Source: Macquaria australasica (Eukaryota > Chordata > Actinopteri > Centrarchiformes > Percichthyidae). Taken from it: a stretch of 64,000 nucleotides of DNA. The stretch covers positions 62,001 through 126,000 of the forward strand of contig SEMN01000316.1 in assembly GCA_005408345.1 (NCBI GenBank). The letters run 5' to 3'. Position 1 is the stretch's first letter. Each line of letters starts with the position of its first letter. Made by a program: the position numbers and the translations under genes. Below the pieces are notes generated by a model. It did not search any database, was not told the origin of the DNA, and saw nothing but the letters and a program-made list of their open reading frames with translations. Below are positions 26,113 to 37,700 of this stretch, one piece after another.

Positions 26113-29100
26113 ATGGCATCCCCCCGGCTGGAGACTTTCTGCTGTCCGAACCGAGACGCAGCGACAGAGTTTGTGGTCACCTTCCAGCCCGTCTTGTTCG
26201 GGGCTTTAAGTCTGGGGAGCGCGGCTCTGAGCCTCTTATTCGCTATTTTACAAATTCTGCCAAAACGCAAGGGATACAGGAGACTCGGACAGTACCCGCT
26301 GCCAAGGCCCGCGTCCTCCTCACGGATATTGTTCATCGTCAGTATATGTGACATACTGGGATGCACAGGTAAGGAACAGACTGCTGGTGTAGGCCTACCT
26401 TTTATCATAGCTGAGAGAAGTTTTTCACAACGTGGTGTTGCTCTCTGGATCTAATTACGCATGCAGATATTTTGTTTTTAACCCTTTTGTTGCACTGTCT
26501 GACCTGCTTTATTCAAACAGAGAGAAAACATTGAACATAACTTCTGTACAGCTATGAAAAAAAGTAATTTATCTGCCAAAAAAAGAAAGAAAAAGACATT
26601 TTTTCTGTATAAATCGAGCTTACATGAGCTTTTGAAGAATTTTGAGTCAATAATAGAGGTTGTAAAAATGCCCATGTCACTCCTTTTCAATTGGAAACGT
26701 GATTACACACTGTAAAAATGCAAATCTCAGCTCAGACATTGATAAAGTTTGTAGTCTTTAGTTCTGAAGCTGCTTATTACAAAACAAAAGAATGAATCAT
26801 GGCCCTCTCATGTGAGCAATGGCATGACTCATAACCACTGTAAAACTTTATTTTTTTTCTGTTGGCCTGTGTTGATTTGAATGCAGGATTGTGGTCAAGG
26901 CAACCAATAGTTACACTTTTAATAACACACAAAAGGCTGTAGGTTATTTTCAAATTGTTGCACTGTATCAGACATTCAAACTGTTCATTCATCACTTTGC
27001 TTCTGCACCTGGTGAAAGGGAAGACAAGATGAAGTCATGTATTTCTGTGTACTTAGTGCCCACAGTGAGACTCATTCACCACTGCAAACTAACAGCTTGA
27101 AGCACACCCACGACACAATTTCAAATGAAATACACAGCAGCATGTAGTCTGCATCACATTAAGATCCTGGGAGAGCTCCCGTGTTTCCATTCCACCGTGA
27201 AGTTGAAGAGTTGCATGTAGGAAATGGAAACACCCCTATAAAACACACCTGGAGGCTGTTCATATTTCCATGATATAAAGCTGCTATTAAAAGGACTCCA
27301 TGACTGAATCGAATTAATTAACACACTTAATAATACAGAGTGAAACAAGAACTTTAATGTGTTTTAAATGTTAATTAAAACCAGACTAATTTCACATCCC
27401 CCTGTTCATTTTTTTGTGTTTGTATTTGTTCCTCTCCTCTTCCGGACAAAAGCAGGGATCGTCTAATTTGCTCGACAGTTAGGATTAGAGATCATGTGCT
27501 GTTTTCCTCTTCCAGGTATCATGGTAAGGTCATCGGTCTGGCTGGGCCTGCCGAACATCATTGACCGCATCTCAGTGGCCAACAGCACTGATGTCTGGCC
27601 AGAGGTCTTCTGTGTTGGCAGTGCGGTACGTATGATGCTCTTTGGCAAAGTGTCACCTCCTTCAACAATCAGACAGTTCAGTTGAGCCTTCATGTGAGCA
27701 AACACACGCTGTACCTTGTTTAAGTATGACTTTGTGCTTGTCAGATGACAGGAAGGGGACTAACAAACACATCATTTTGTTTATTGTAAATCATGTGTGA
27801 TCCTGGAAAATCCTGATTTCATGGATAAAAGTGGTAATTTGTTTTAATGCATTCTCAACAAGCATGTGCACAGCAGACTGTAATGCATCTATTACAATGC
27901 GCCTTTTGGAAAGCGTAAAGGCATAGATAACAGATTAACCTAACAAACAAGCCACAATTACGCAAACTTCTTATTATCAGAAATATTATAATCATGACCT
28001 ATATAATAAGAATATTGTGTCCAATTTATGTGTTACAGATGTGGATCCAGTTGTTTTTCAGCGCCTCTTTTTGGTGGACCTTTTGTTACGCTGTCGACGT
28101 CTTCCTGGTGGTGAAAACATCTGCAGGAATCAGGTGCTCTTAACCTCACCTTCCATCTACCACAATTCATGAACACCTCAAAATCTCCTGCTATTGAAGC
28201 ACAAAGCTTTAAACTGGGCTGTCAATGTGTTGTTTACATTAAGCAGAATGTGTAAATCATCTTCCTCTTACTTTGTTTCTTTTCCTTCTATAGATTTAAA
28301 GCTTCCTCTTTCTCTACTCCATGTGCAAACGCCCTGAAACTGGTTTGAATTTAGTTGTAGAGAAGGCACCAAGTGGTCTGGGGTTGCTAAATAAGTCAGA
28401 TTTTTTAAATACGCTTCTTTTGTTTCAATGGGCTAACAATATGTTTCCCTCCCCGGCCTGAAGCCTAGTTTTCTGCACAGAAAAAAAAAAGAAATCCTCA
28501 GGATACAGAGCTGTAGCATGTGTTGTGAGCTCAGTCAGTCTCATGACTTGTTTCTTTCCCCATCAGCACCATTATCCTCTACCACATGATTACGTGGGGT
28601 CTGGCTGTGCTGCTGTGTGTTGAAGGAGTGGCCATGCTCTACTACCCATCCATCTCAGAGTAAGACTCTTTGTTGTTCAGCATTTGCAAGTCTTATCAGG
28701 AGACAAACAACTGTCACTGTCTTTTCTCCTGCAAGAGCCTGAGACTATGAGAAGACTGTGGATAACCTGTCAAATGTACAAGGAGATGTAACCATGCCAT
28801 GCCATTTTTGTGCAGTTGTGAGCAAGGCCTCCAGCACGCTATCCCTCACTACGTCACCACATACGCACCGATGCTGCTCGTCCTCGTAGCCAATCCTGTC
28901 TTCTTTAACCGGACCATATCTGCAGGTCAGTTCCACGCTCTCAAATCTCTCTACTGTATGTCAAATACTTCCTTACGCATGCACGTGGGCTTAAATAACC
29001 GCCTCTCTCGTCCTTCCAATCTAGTGACATCTTTACTAAAAGGACGACAAGGAATCTACACAGAAAATGAGAGACGGCTGGCCAATGACATAAAAATACG

Positions 29101-32036
29101 CTTCTTTAAAATAATGCTGGTGTTCTTTATTTGGTATGTTACCATTCTTTATCAAAGAGATACACTTAAAGGAATAGTTTGACATTTTGGGAAGTACGCT
29201 TATTCGCTTTCTTGCCGAGAGTTAGATGAGAAGATCGATACCACTAGCAGCTGGTTATCTTAGCTTAGCATAAAGACTGGAAACAGAGGGAAACCGCTAG
29301 CTTTTGATGGATTACACTAACTTAAGTCTGCTAATAGATTTTAATATTGTATGAAAATGAATAAAAAACAATAGATGCTTGGAATGTCAGAAAAAATACA
29401 ATATAATTTGTGAAACACAACAGTATGGTTTCAAATGATTATCTGTGACATGAAGTATGTCTGATTGTATTTTCCATAATGTAATGTGTATGTAGTTCTT
29501 GTGCATTTCAAACTTTCACCGGCTACGTAAAACTAAATGTGTATGTTAGAGATTATTTATAACAGAGCCATCTTACTGTGGTGTAACTCCCGCTGTAATG
29601 TGACTCTCACAAGGCAAACCCATGAAAGCTCATATGTGCTAGTCCTCAATAGAGGTTGAACTAATTAACCATTGTTTTCCACAGCTATTTCAGCATAATT
29701 ACAGCTGTAGGGTCTTTTTTTTTGTTTTTTGTTTTTTGGTTAAAATAAGTCCAAATGTAAATTGTTATTCAGAGAGACTTGTTTTTTCCTCTGATTAGCT
29801 GGGTTCCCAACATCATCAATGAGAGCCTCCTCTTCTACCTGGAGATGCAGACAGACATCAATGACAACAGTTTCAGGAATATCAGAAACGCAGCCCTCAT
29901 CACATGGTTTATCATGGTGAGTTAAAAAACATCAACATGCAGGATATGCATGCAAGAACACTAGTTTTAAAAATGTCTAACACCTTAAATCATTCTGTGT
30001 TTTTACTCTTTCAGGGTATCCTGAACCCCATGCAAGCTTTCCTCAACACCCTGGCCTTTCACGGCTGGACAGGCTTTGATGTGGACTTCCGCCTGCAGCG
30101 GAGGAGGGAGCTGGCCTGGGACTCAGTTTCTACTTCAGTGCCTAACACAGCAGGCCATAATCCCATGGTGGGAACTACTCTTCTCTACCAGAGTCATGTC
30201 CAGGAAGCCAAGAAGAGCATGATGGGCAACGGACAGCACCACTCCGACGCCATCAGTGTCCTCTCAGAAGGTAATTGGGCTTTCAGTGACAGTAACAGCT
30301 CACCTGTATATCAGGGCTGGTGAGGCTCTAAAGCTGACACACTACTCATCAGCATCCAGTATGGTGCATGGTGTCTCCTGATGCTATGGCTGGACTGCCT
30401 CCTCTTAATGTGAATCATGTGTTTTCTTTTGGATGAGATGTCATCCACTGAGGAATCTGTTGTCTGAAGACAAGTTTTTATTTTTTTCTAGTGGAGAATG
30501 TTTTTATCATTGTGATTAAATTAACTTCGGTAGCAAAGCTCTGGAGACAATGACCAGGACAAAGTTAAAGCTCTCTGTGATGCATTTTTAATAGTAAAGT
30601 ATATTTTAAACCAGTGTTGGAGCTGAATCCTGCTGGATGCTGCAATGAAGCATGTAGTGTTATGGAACACCCTGCAGAATTGTCTGTTTTCATCTATGGT
30701 GTACTGAAGAGTACAGCAGCGTGAAATTGCACTGCACGGAAAGTTAAGTTTTTTGTTAATAATGAACTGATGAAAACAGTGTCGCTACTATTCTGCATGT
30801 TTGTTAATCCACCATGGCAGGATATGTTTTTTTTTGTTTTTTTTATGTGCAACTTCATAATGAGTGCAAATTCTGACCTTCTGTTAAGGATGCCTGCATG
30901 GTGCCAAGTTATCACATAGAGCTTTGTCATTATTGATATGCACAAGATGATATGCAGAGAGCAATGGCAACGCTGTTAAATATATAGATAAACCAGGTAA
31001 AATACACTCACTTACCAGTTTACTGGGTACACCTAGCTAAAACTAATTCAGTCTGTACCTAATAAACTGGCAACTGGGTGTAGATTGTACACTGATGTGC
31101 ATTTACTGGATAAAAATGTCAAGTTATATTTAGACTCTCATTTTAGCAACACTGAGTGATGACATAGGCCTTTTTCACAGGAGACATTTTGATGTGTCAC
31201 AGTAGGGAAAGCACAGGTGTAAATAATAAAATTAGTGTTGGCTGAATTCCATTTAGCTGCTTCAGATTCAGGGTCCTGGTGTTGTGCACGCTGACTCACT
31301 GTCGAGATTTACTGGGACACTTGAATAGAACAGAGCCATCGTTAATGATATTAGTGACACCTGTGCTTTTCCTACTGTGACAAGTCAACATGTCTGCTGC
31401 GAAAAAGGTCTGTAAGATACTATTAAATGTATTTTGGGACGATTTTCAAAAGCGTTTTATACCATTTTATAAAATTTTGTAGTTGTGTTTGTGCACCATG
31501 TAGATAATGTACAAAGGCTATTCATTGTTTTGTGTCACCATTCAGTGTCTCTGAAATGACAAGTCTTTTAGAAAATAAAGTTAATCTTTTAAAGGATTTA
31601 TGTTTTTCATTCATTTATATAGCCTTCAATCTGTTTTTCATGTATAGATTAAAAAACAATTCTAAAAGGCATTAAATTAAAAATGTCCACATTTAAGACT
31701 GCATTTGCAGGATTTCTATTATTAAAATTCCCAAAATACATTTGTGAATCAATGCACATGTATAAACACATTTGTGATTAAGGGATATATGAATACAATA
31801 TGAATTTCTCAATGGATGATCAGTTTCATCAACTGTGAAGGTGTCATGTGCAGTAACACTCAGTAATCTACCCCCATTTTGTCTTGCTAGGTTCAGAGAC
31901 TAGTACAATTGAAATCCACATTTCCAGCGAGCTTCGAGACTATGAGGATGTAGATGCTGACGGAGAATCCTTGGAGAACTCTGAGGCACTAGCTGGGGTG
32001 ATCAACAACCCGCCTCTCTCTACTTTTCCTGTGTGA
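26113..32036 (+). CDS. gpr143: G-protein coupled receptor 143 (ocular albinism type 1 protein), 9 exons
   Basis: GPR143/OA1 is an intracellular seven-helix receptor of melanosomes and late endosomes in pigment cells; it controls melanosome size and number and responds to L-DOPA in mammals (family knowledge). Exons: 26113-26368, 27516-27625, 28039-28133, 28567-28659, 28816-28925, 29025-29133, 29799-29916, 30015-30270, 31891-32036 (TGA). Total 1293 nt, 430 aa, against 404 in human. The start MASPRLETFCCPNRDAAT is almost the human N-terminus. NST at 108-110 sits where human has an N-glycosylation site. QHAIPHYVTTYAPMLLVLVANP and SLLKGRQGIYTENERR are strongly conserved; the latter carries the di-leucine sorting motif (LL 225-226). 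The tail has W332-D333 where human has the WE sorting motif, and ends with an acidic stretch. Upstream lie a CT tract and an M-box. Confidence 0.96.
29167..29300 (+). mobile_element. Half copy of the palindromic MITE seen at 14311
   Basis: It begins TTAAAGGAATAGTTTGACAT and includes 'cttattcgctttcttgccg' and 'agcttagcataaagactgg', matching the left arm of the 14311-14951 element. No right arm follows. It lies in the gpr143 intron between exons 6 and 7, 34 bases after the exon 6 donor. Confidence 0.7.
31005..31080. mobile_element. Short internally deleted MITE, copy 2 of the 8792 family
   Basis: CACTCACTTACCAGTTTACT, GTACACCTAGCTAAAACT, then GTACCTAATAAACTGGCAAC and TGGGTG: both inverted ends of the 8792-8927 family with almost no centre. 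It is in the last gpr143 intron. Confidence 0.7.
31574..31579 (+). terminator. AATAAA inside the last gpr143 intron
   Basis: This AATAAA is followed by a T-rich stretch (TTAATCTTTT, then TTTATGTTTTTC). If the last intron is not spliced it could end a gpr143 transcript whose reading frame stops at 30321-30323. Usage is not shown by the sequence alone. Confidence 0.35.
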
Positions 32037-34773
32037 TATTGTTCTTTTAGTTTCTTTTGTTTTAGATCGTCTCCTCTTAGCCTCTATAGTCCCAGATATT
32101 AACTGGTCATGAGATTTCATTAGTTGGTACGACAGAATAAGTCTAATTCTTGATTCAAAGCCTTTTTCCTTCCTAAGCTTTTTAAATCTGTCTGCAGTGC
32201 AGTGTTACATTACAGACCCTTCAACTGTACAGCGGCTGAACAGTCCCAAAGATACTGCAGTCTCTTCTAGCAGTCAGTCAACAGAACAAACAGACATTTT
32301 CATATTAATAACTCACAGGCTGACCTTTAAATGTCCCATGTGATTGAGGAAAAAGTTCTCCTTTACTAAATTAGATGCACATTGGTTTTGTGATATGCAC
32401 TCTTGTCATTAAGCTCCCAAAGCACAACAGAATGTAATAAGCTAATTAGTTGTTTTTTTTCAACAAAGTTACTGTATTTCCAGCTGTCCATCTTGTATTT
32501 TTGCACACAAGTATTTTATACTACATTAAATATCCAAAATATTTCCTAAGGTTTGGTTGGTGACACTTTCTTAATGTGCTTTGAGTGGTTGGAGAGGATA
32601 GCAAGCTTTTCATTTTCAATTTCAAACAAAAATACTCCTGAGTTAAGAAAAACACCCAATTAAAGACACAGGCTCCATGGTTTCTGATATCAAAATAGAG
32701 TGATTTATTTGAGACACTGAACGACTTCAACGTTTTGTCTTGGAAACAGGTGACTGCACCCTGGACCAGGGTGCGAGAGAGATAGTTAGCTGTCACAGCA
32801 CTTATTCCACACTGGGCTCCTTAGCATGCCAAGAATGGCCACCAACCCACAGCCCAATTCTCAGTCTGACACAGACAATAATGGCTCTCAGAAAATGAAA
32901 AAGTCAGAAAACAATGAATCACCCATTAACATCCAATTGTGACATAAAAAAAGAGAAAAAAAAAAGACAAAAATAAAACATTGGCCCCTTCACTTTCAGC
33001 AAAATCTGAACATTTGCTGAACCCACCATTACAAAAAGTGCATTTCAAATTGCTCTAGCAGAAGTTGACTGAAAGGAAAAGGGACCTGAAAAAAAAGGCA
33101 AATCAAAGTGGTGGAAAGTTTGAAGATACTGTCTTTTACATGAGATCCCAGTAAGCAGAGGGAGGCAAACTTACTGCACACAGTTGAAGCTCGGCCCACA
33201 ACACAGACATTTCAAACCTGACCAAATCTGATCAGCTGGTAGCATTCTGCAGGACTTAAGACCAGTCATGGCTTTTCTTTTTCTTTTTCTTTTAGCAACA
33301 GCAGGACTTTTGCTTGACCTCCGCCTTCCGGTCAAAATGTGCTCTGAATTTTCAGTAGATTGTTCAGAGGAAAGTGCCAAAGAGAACCCATGGTAATGCT
33401 AATTAAGCTGTGGTTGTTTTCCCGCTCAGGTCTGCATGACGATCTTAACGTTGATTCTGTGATGTCCTGTTCCACATGCAATACAAAGTTAAAGCAGAAA
33501 CCAAGCAGGAGACTGTGATGACTGTTCCCTCCCATATTGTTGACCAGATAATTCCCTGAATGTAGGTAATGAGGTGCGCATTTCTTCCACGGCTTTCAGG
33601 GATCAATAGTGGAAAGCAAAGTTACTTAACACATCTGTGTCAATTCCATTTATGACTCACTGAAAAACAAAAATGATTTGATGCATTGGATATGATTGGC
33701 TGAGTTGAAAAAGACTGTATTAAAAGAAGCTGATGAGACATGCACTTCATTTAAAAAGAGGTCTCGCCACGTATTATCAGCAAAGATCTGACTGCTCTAG
33801 CCATTAATGAGCCCCTACAGGATGGCAATAAAGTGTACTGTATATAAACATATATACACAGTATATAAGTCTGTGTATTAATCTAATTTACATATCTTTA
33901 CATTCTTAAATTTACATCCAAAAAGGGAGAAAATTCTCTTTGTAAACCACACTTTTCACATCTTGTCCACAATTGACATTTTCTAATCTCGAGTGAACTG
34001 AGCAGGTCATTTTAGGAGGTTAGGACTGTTTCTTGGCAGGTTTTTCCTTTCGTTGACCTGATGTTAAACGTGAGCTAAGAACTACCTTGTAGTGGCACAT
34101 TCAATTTTGACTTTCAAAAGTCCATCTGTGGAAAATAGACAAAAAAAAAGCAAGAAGTACTCTTGAAACAAACTACTCTCCACTGAGAAGAAGTTAAGCA
34201 CCCTGTCGACGGACAATACCAGTGCTTCAGTATTAATGTTACTTTTATCACGTCCCCAGGTAGTTCATTTAGACATGAAGTAACATTTGCTCAGAGGAAT
34301 TCTAAAACCACAACCGTTCTTTCATAATTTGTTGCCTTTCACAGCCAAACACGTGTCTCATTAACACTTTTCTCTTTATATAAAACTCATCTTTGTGTTT
34401 CCACCCTTACAACCCGATAACAGCTGGACCAGTGGCCCGGAGGGATCGCAGCACTTCCTCGTTAGAAACCTTTTAAAACATGGATCCACCCAGGGAGTTG
34501 GATTCAGTCCAGTCTTGGGGATCTCTTAACCGGCTTCCATTATGTTTCAAATAGGCGTATCATAAAACACACATCAACAAACTGTAAGGTGCACTGAAGT
34601 CAGTTGGTGTTGGCTCCTCAGAAGCTGTTGCAGTAATCTGGTTTTACACCTGTGAGGGGTTTTGTTTCACTCCACCTTACAGCTCTTCTTGAGAAATGAG
34701 AGCGTGTTTGCTGATGGCAGAAGAAGGCAATTTGCTGCACATTCCAGGATTCATCATCAAAGTCTCAAGTCAG
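32037..34773. other. Facing 3' UTRs of gpr143 and tbl1x
   Basis: The 2.7 kb between the two stop codons has no coding exon. ATTAAA at 32525-32530 and 32659-32664 (+) are candidate gpr143 poly(A) signals. TTTATT at 32704-32709 reads AATAAA on the minus strand and could end tbl1x, implying a long tbl1x 3' UTR that nearly meets or overlaps that of gpr143. A-rich runs occur at 32945-32985. Confidence 0.5.
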
Positions 34774-37700
34774 CTATTTTCGGAGATCAAGAACACATAC
34801 CTAGAAGGTAAAGAATTAGGTAGCATTAAAAATAAATTTCAAGCAACATGTCTTTTTTACTTATTGTTCTCAAAGTACTAGTGATGACACCAATGGCACC
34901 AAACCAAATAAGTAAATAAATAAAAGAGCTGCAAATTATTTTAAATGACAACTTCATCATCACAGTGGTCATGGCTTACCGAGCCGTCTGACGCACTGGC
35001 ACCAACTTTGTCCCCGGTGCTGTTCCAGCACACCTCGAAAATACCACCAGTTCCCCTGTAGCTGTGCACCAAGGCTCCAGTCTGAAACAACAGTGCAAAC
35101 ACATAAATGGCCAACTCCATTGAGATTTAGCAATCACAGTGAATCTTTTCTTTGCTGTTTGGAAAGCAGACGCTTACCGTGGTGTTCCAAATGTGCACGC
35201 ACTTATCAAACGAGCCGCTAGCCAGGTGCTTGCCGTCGGGGCTGAAGGCCACACTGTAGACAGGTTCCTGGTGCTTGGTCAGCGTGTGAATACAAACCCC
35301 TCGCTCGACGTCCCACAGTCGTACTGTCGAGTCGAAAGAGGCGCTGTGGGCACATTATCAGGTATGAGAGCAGCGCCAAGGATTCCTAAAGATGATCCAT
35401 TTTCTAAGTGGGTCATTTTTTTATGTATTTGTAACAACTACTAGTTTGTATAGTGCCTGCAAGATGCCTTTCAAAAGCATATTTCAGTATTTCCACGGAT
35501 TTATGATGCTGTGAATGAGCCCCAAAAGCTCATTAACAGAAACAAAGGGAGCAATAACACATCTTTAGAAGCTATAGATAGTCATAATTTGTGTTTGTTT
35601 TTTTAGCATCAGATGTCTTGTCCTAAGCAATTTCACAATGCTAACATGTTAAACCCCTACATAAGACATCTTGGAAACATAATTTATCCCTGCCTGTTTA
35701 AGGAGAAAAACTACTCAATGCACTATGCAATAAAAAAATTGTGTGAACTTTTCAAAAAAAAGTGACAAATTGTAGGCGTCTTTGACCCTAAAACTGAGAC
35801 ACTGTTGAAAACTGACGATAAAAAGGAGGCTGATTTCAATTAACACATCTTCTTCACCAAGGTATAAATAGGAAGAGCTAATCTCCTATGGGTGCCCTTG
35901 GCAACAAATTAAAGCGAACTCTGACAGATATTATAGAGGGAGCAAAATTGAAGTCAATTACAAATGTATTGCACGCGTACTGTTCAACAGTGGCATTTAC
36001 TTAAGATTATGAAGTTCCTTCCGAGCAGTGGCGATAATGGCAGTTTTATTTCCAATTTGAATTATGGTCAGGTATGCTGGGTTGTCAGTAAGGGCTATCA
36101 ATTCCTGTGGAATCTGAACTAGAACATTTACACATGCATGCACATCTGGGTCAGGGTGTAGGGCTGTGGGCCACTGACAATAACTAACTGGGATTTTGCC
36201 TGGAACATGGTTTCTTCTGAATGCCAGGTTATGACAAATGTCCCCTTCCCATACACACATATAGACACATGTACACCCACATATACATATAACTTTGTTC
36301 TGAGCACACAAACTTGGACTTTTCTTTCAAAATTGAGCGATGTGGGTGGTTGCCCTGTATGGTACTAAATGTGAGCTATGTGTGACAGATTTCCCACCTG
36401 GCGAGCATGATGTTGGAGTTGGGGTTGCTTGTGCCGGGGCCTGTGGGGCTCCACTTGATAGTGTAGATCTCTTTACTGTGAGCCTGGAGGTTGTGGACAC
36501 AGGACTCCTGCTTCATACTCCAAATCTGTGTGTGAAGGAAACAGCAAATAGCAAAATATGAATAATTACAAATCACCACACAGGTTTGTTGTCTTTAAGC
36601 TCTAAGACTGGGGACTGTTCTCACCTTTAAGGTCATGTCATCCGAGCAGGAGGCAAGCAGCATACCTGATGGATCCCACTTTATGGCATTAACTTCATTC
36701 TGCAAAACACAACACTCGTTAGCATGGCTGTTAAGGGAGTAAGCATGGTATAATGTCAGGAGAGCAACATAGAAAAAGCTGTTTACCGTGTGGCCCTGGA
36801 AGGTCTTGAGGGGCCGGTCGCTGCCAAGACGACATACGTGGATGCACATGTCTGTGCTGCAGGAGGCAAAGGTGGTGTTGTTCTGCCAGTCGACATCCAG
36901 TGCTGGGGCTGTGGAATATTTGAATGTATTCATTTAATTGGGAGGGTTGGGAGGTTTATGAGCCCACAATACAACCACAGCTGAGCAGGAAACATTTTGC
37001 TTCCTATTTATTACCCACAATGATAAGCTTTTATTGTCCGGATACATAGTGAACTGGCTTTACCTGAGTGAAAAGGGAACTGCTGCTTGGCTTCTCCTGT
37101 GTGCGCGTCCCAAATGATTGTCGTCTGGAAAATGAAATTGAGCATTTCAAACCATGAATGCAACATTTCTAAATGCATCATTATAAAGAATATGACATAT
37201 TAAAAGGTTCTTTAATCTTTAAAATGTACTCTAAAGGACTGCCAGGGCTTGAAATAAACATCCGCCATCCCACCAAATAGGTAGGATGGGTAAAAAAATA
37301 ACTGATCATAGTCATTGTCCTTGGTGTGTGCCTTTGTAAGTTAAATATATTTTTCCTGCCTGTCCTCTGTGCCTATTGATACAAGTTTTATTTTCAAAGA
37401 ATCATCCACAAAACAACCATCTGCAGTTCATGTCACTGTAGCACAAAATAACTTGTGCAATTAATGTAAATAACTTATGCAGATTACATTTTTTCTATGT
37501 TTCACTTATTAATAAATTTGTATTCAACTGGATTTGGTTACATGATACAATGATGCTGAAATATTTAATAACATATGTACGATATATCAAATAAGGGCTC
37601 TCTCTTTGTCTGAATGTGTCTGCACAGAAGAACAGTGCAGTTTGTATTGTAGTTAATGGAAACCAGAAAAATTATATGTTACAGATTTACACTTTAGTTG

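Noticed and set aside
25956..26408. 150-codon minus-strand frame rich in Arg-Glu
   Set aside because: The Arg-Glu repeat is the CT tract read backwards and the rest is the reverse of gpr143 exon 1.
28799..29182. Continuous 127-codon frame covering two gpr143 exons and the intron between
   Set aside because: The 99 bp intron 28926-29024 has good GT/AG ends and its removal restores the conserved receptor sequence TISAVTSLLKGRQ.
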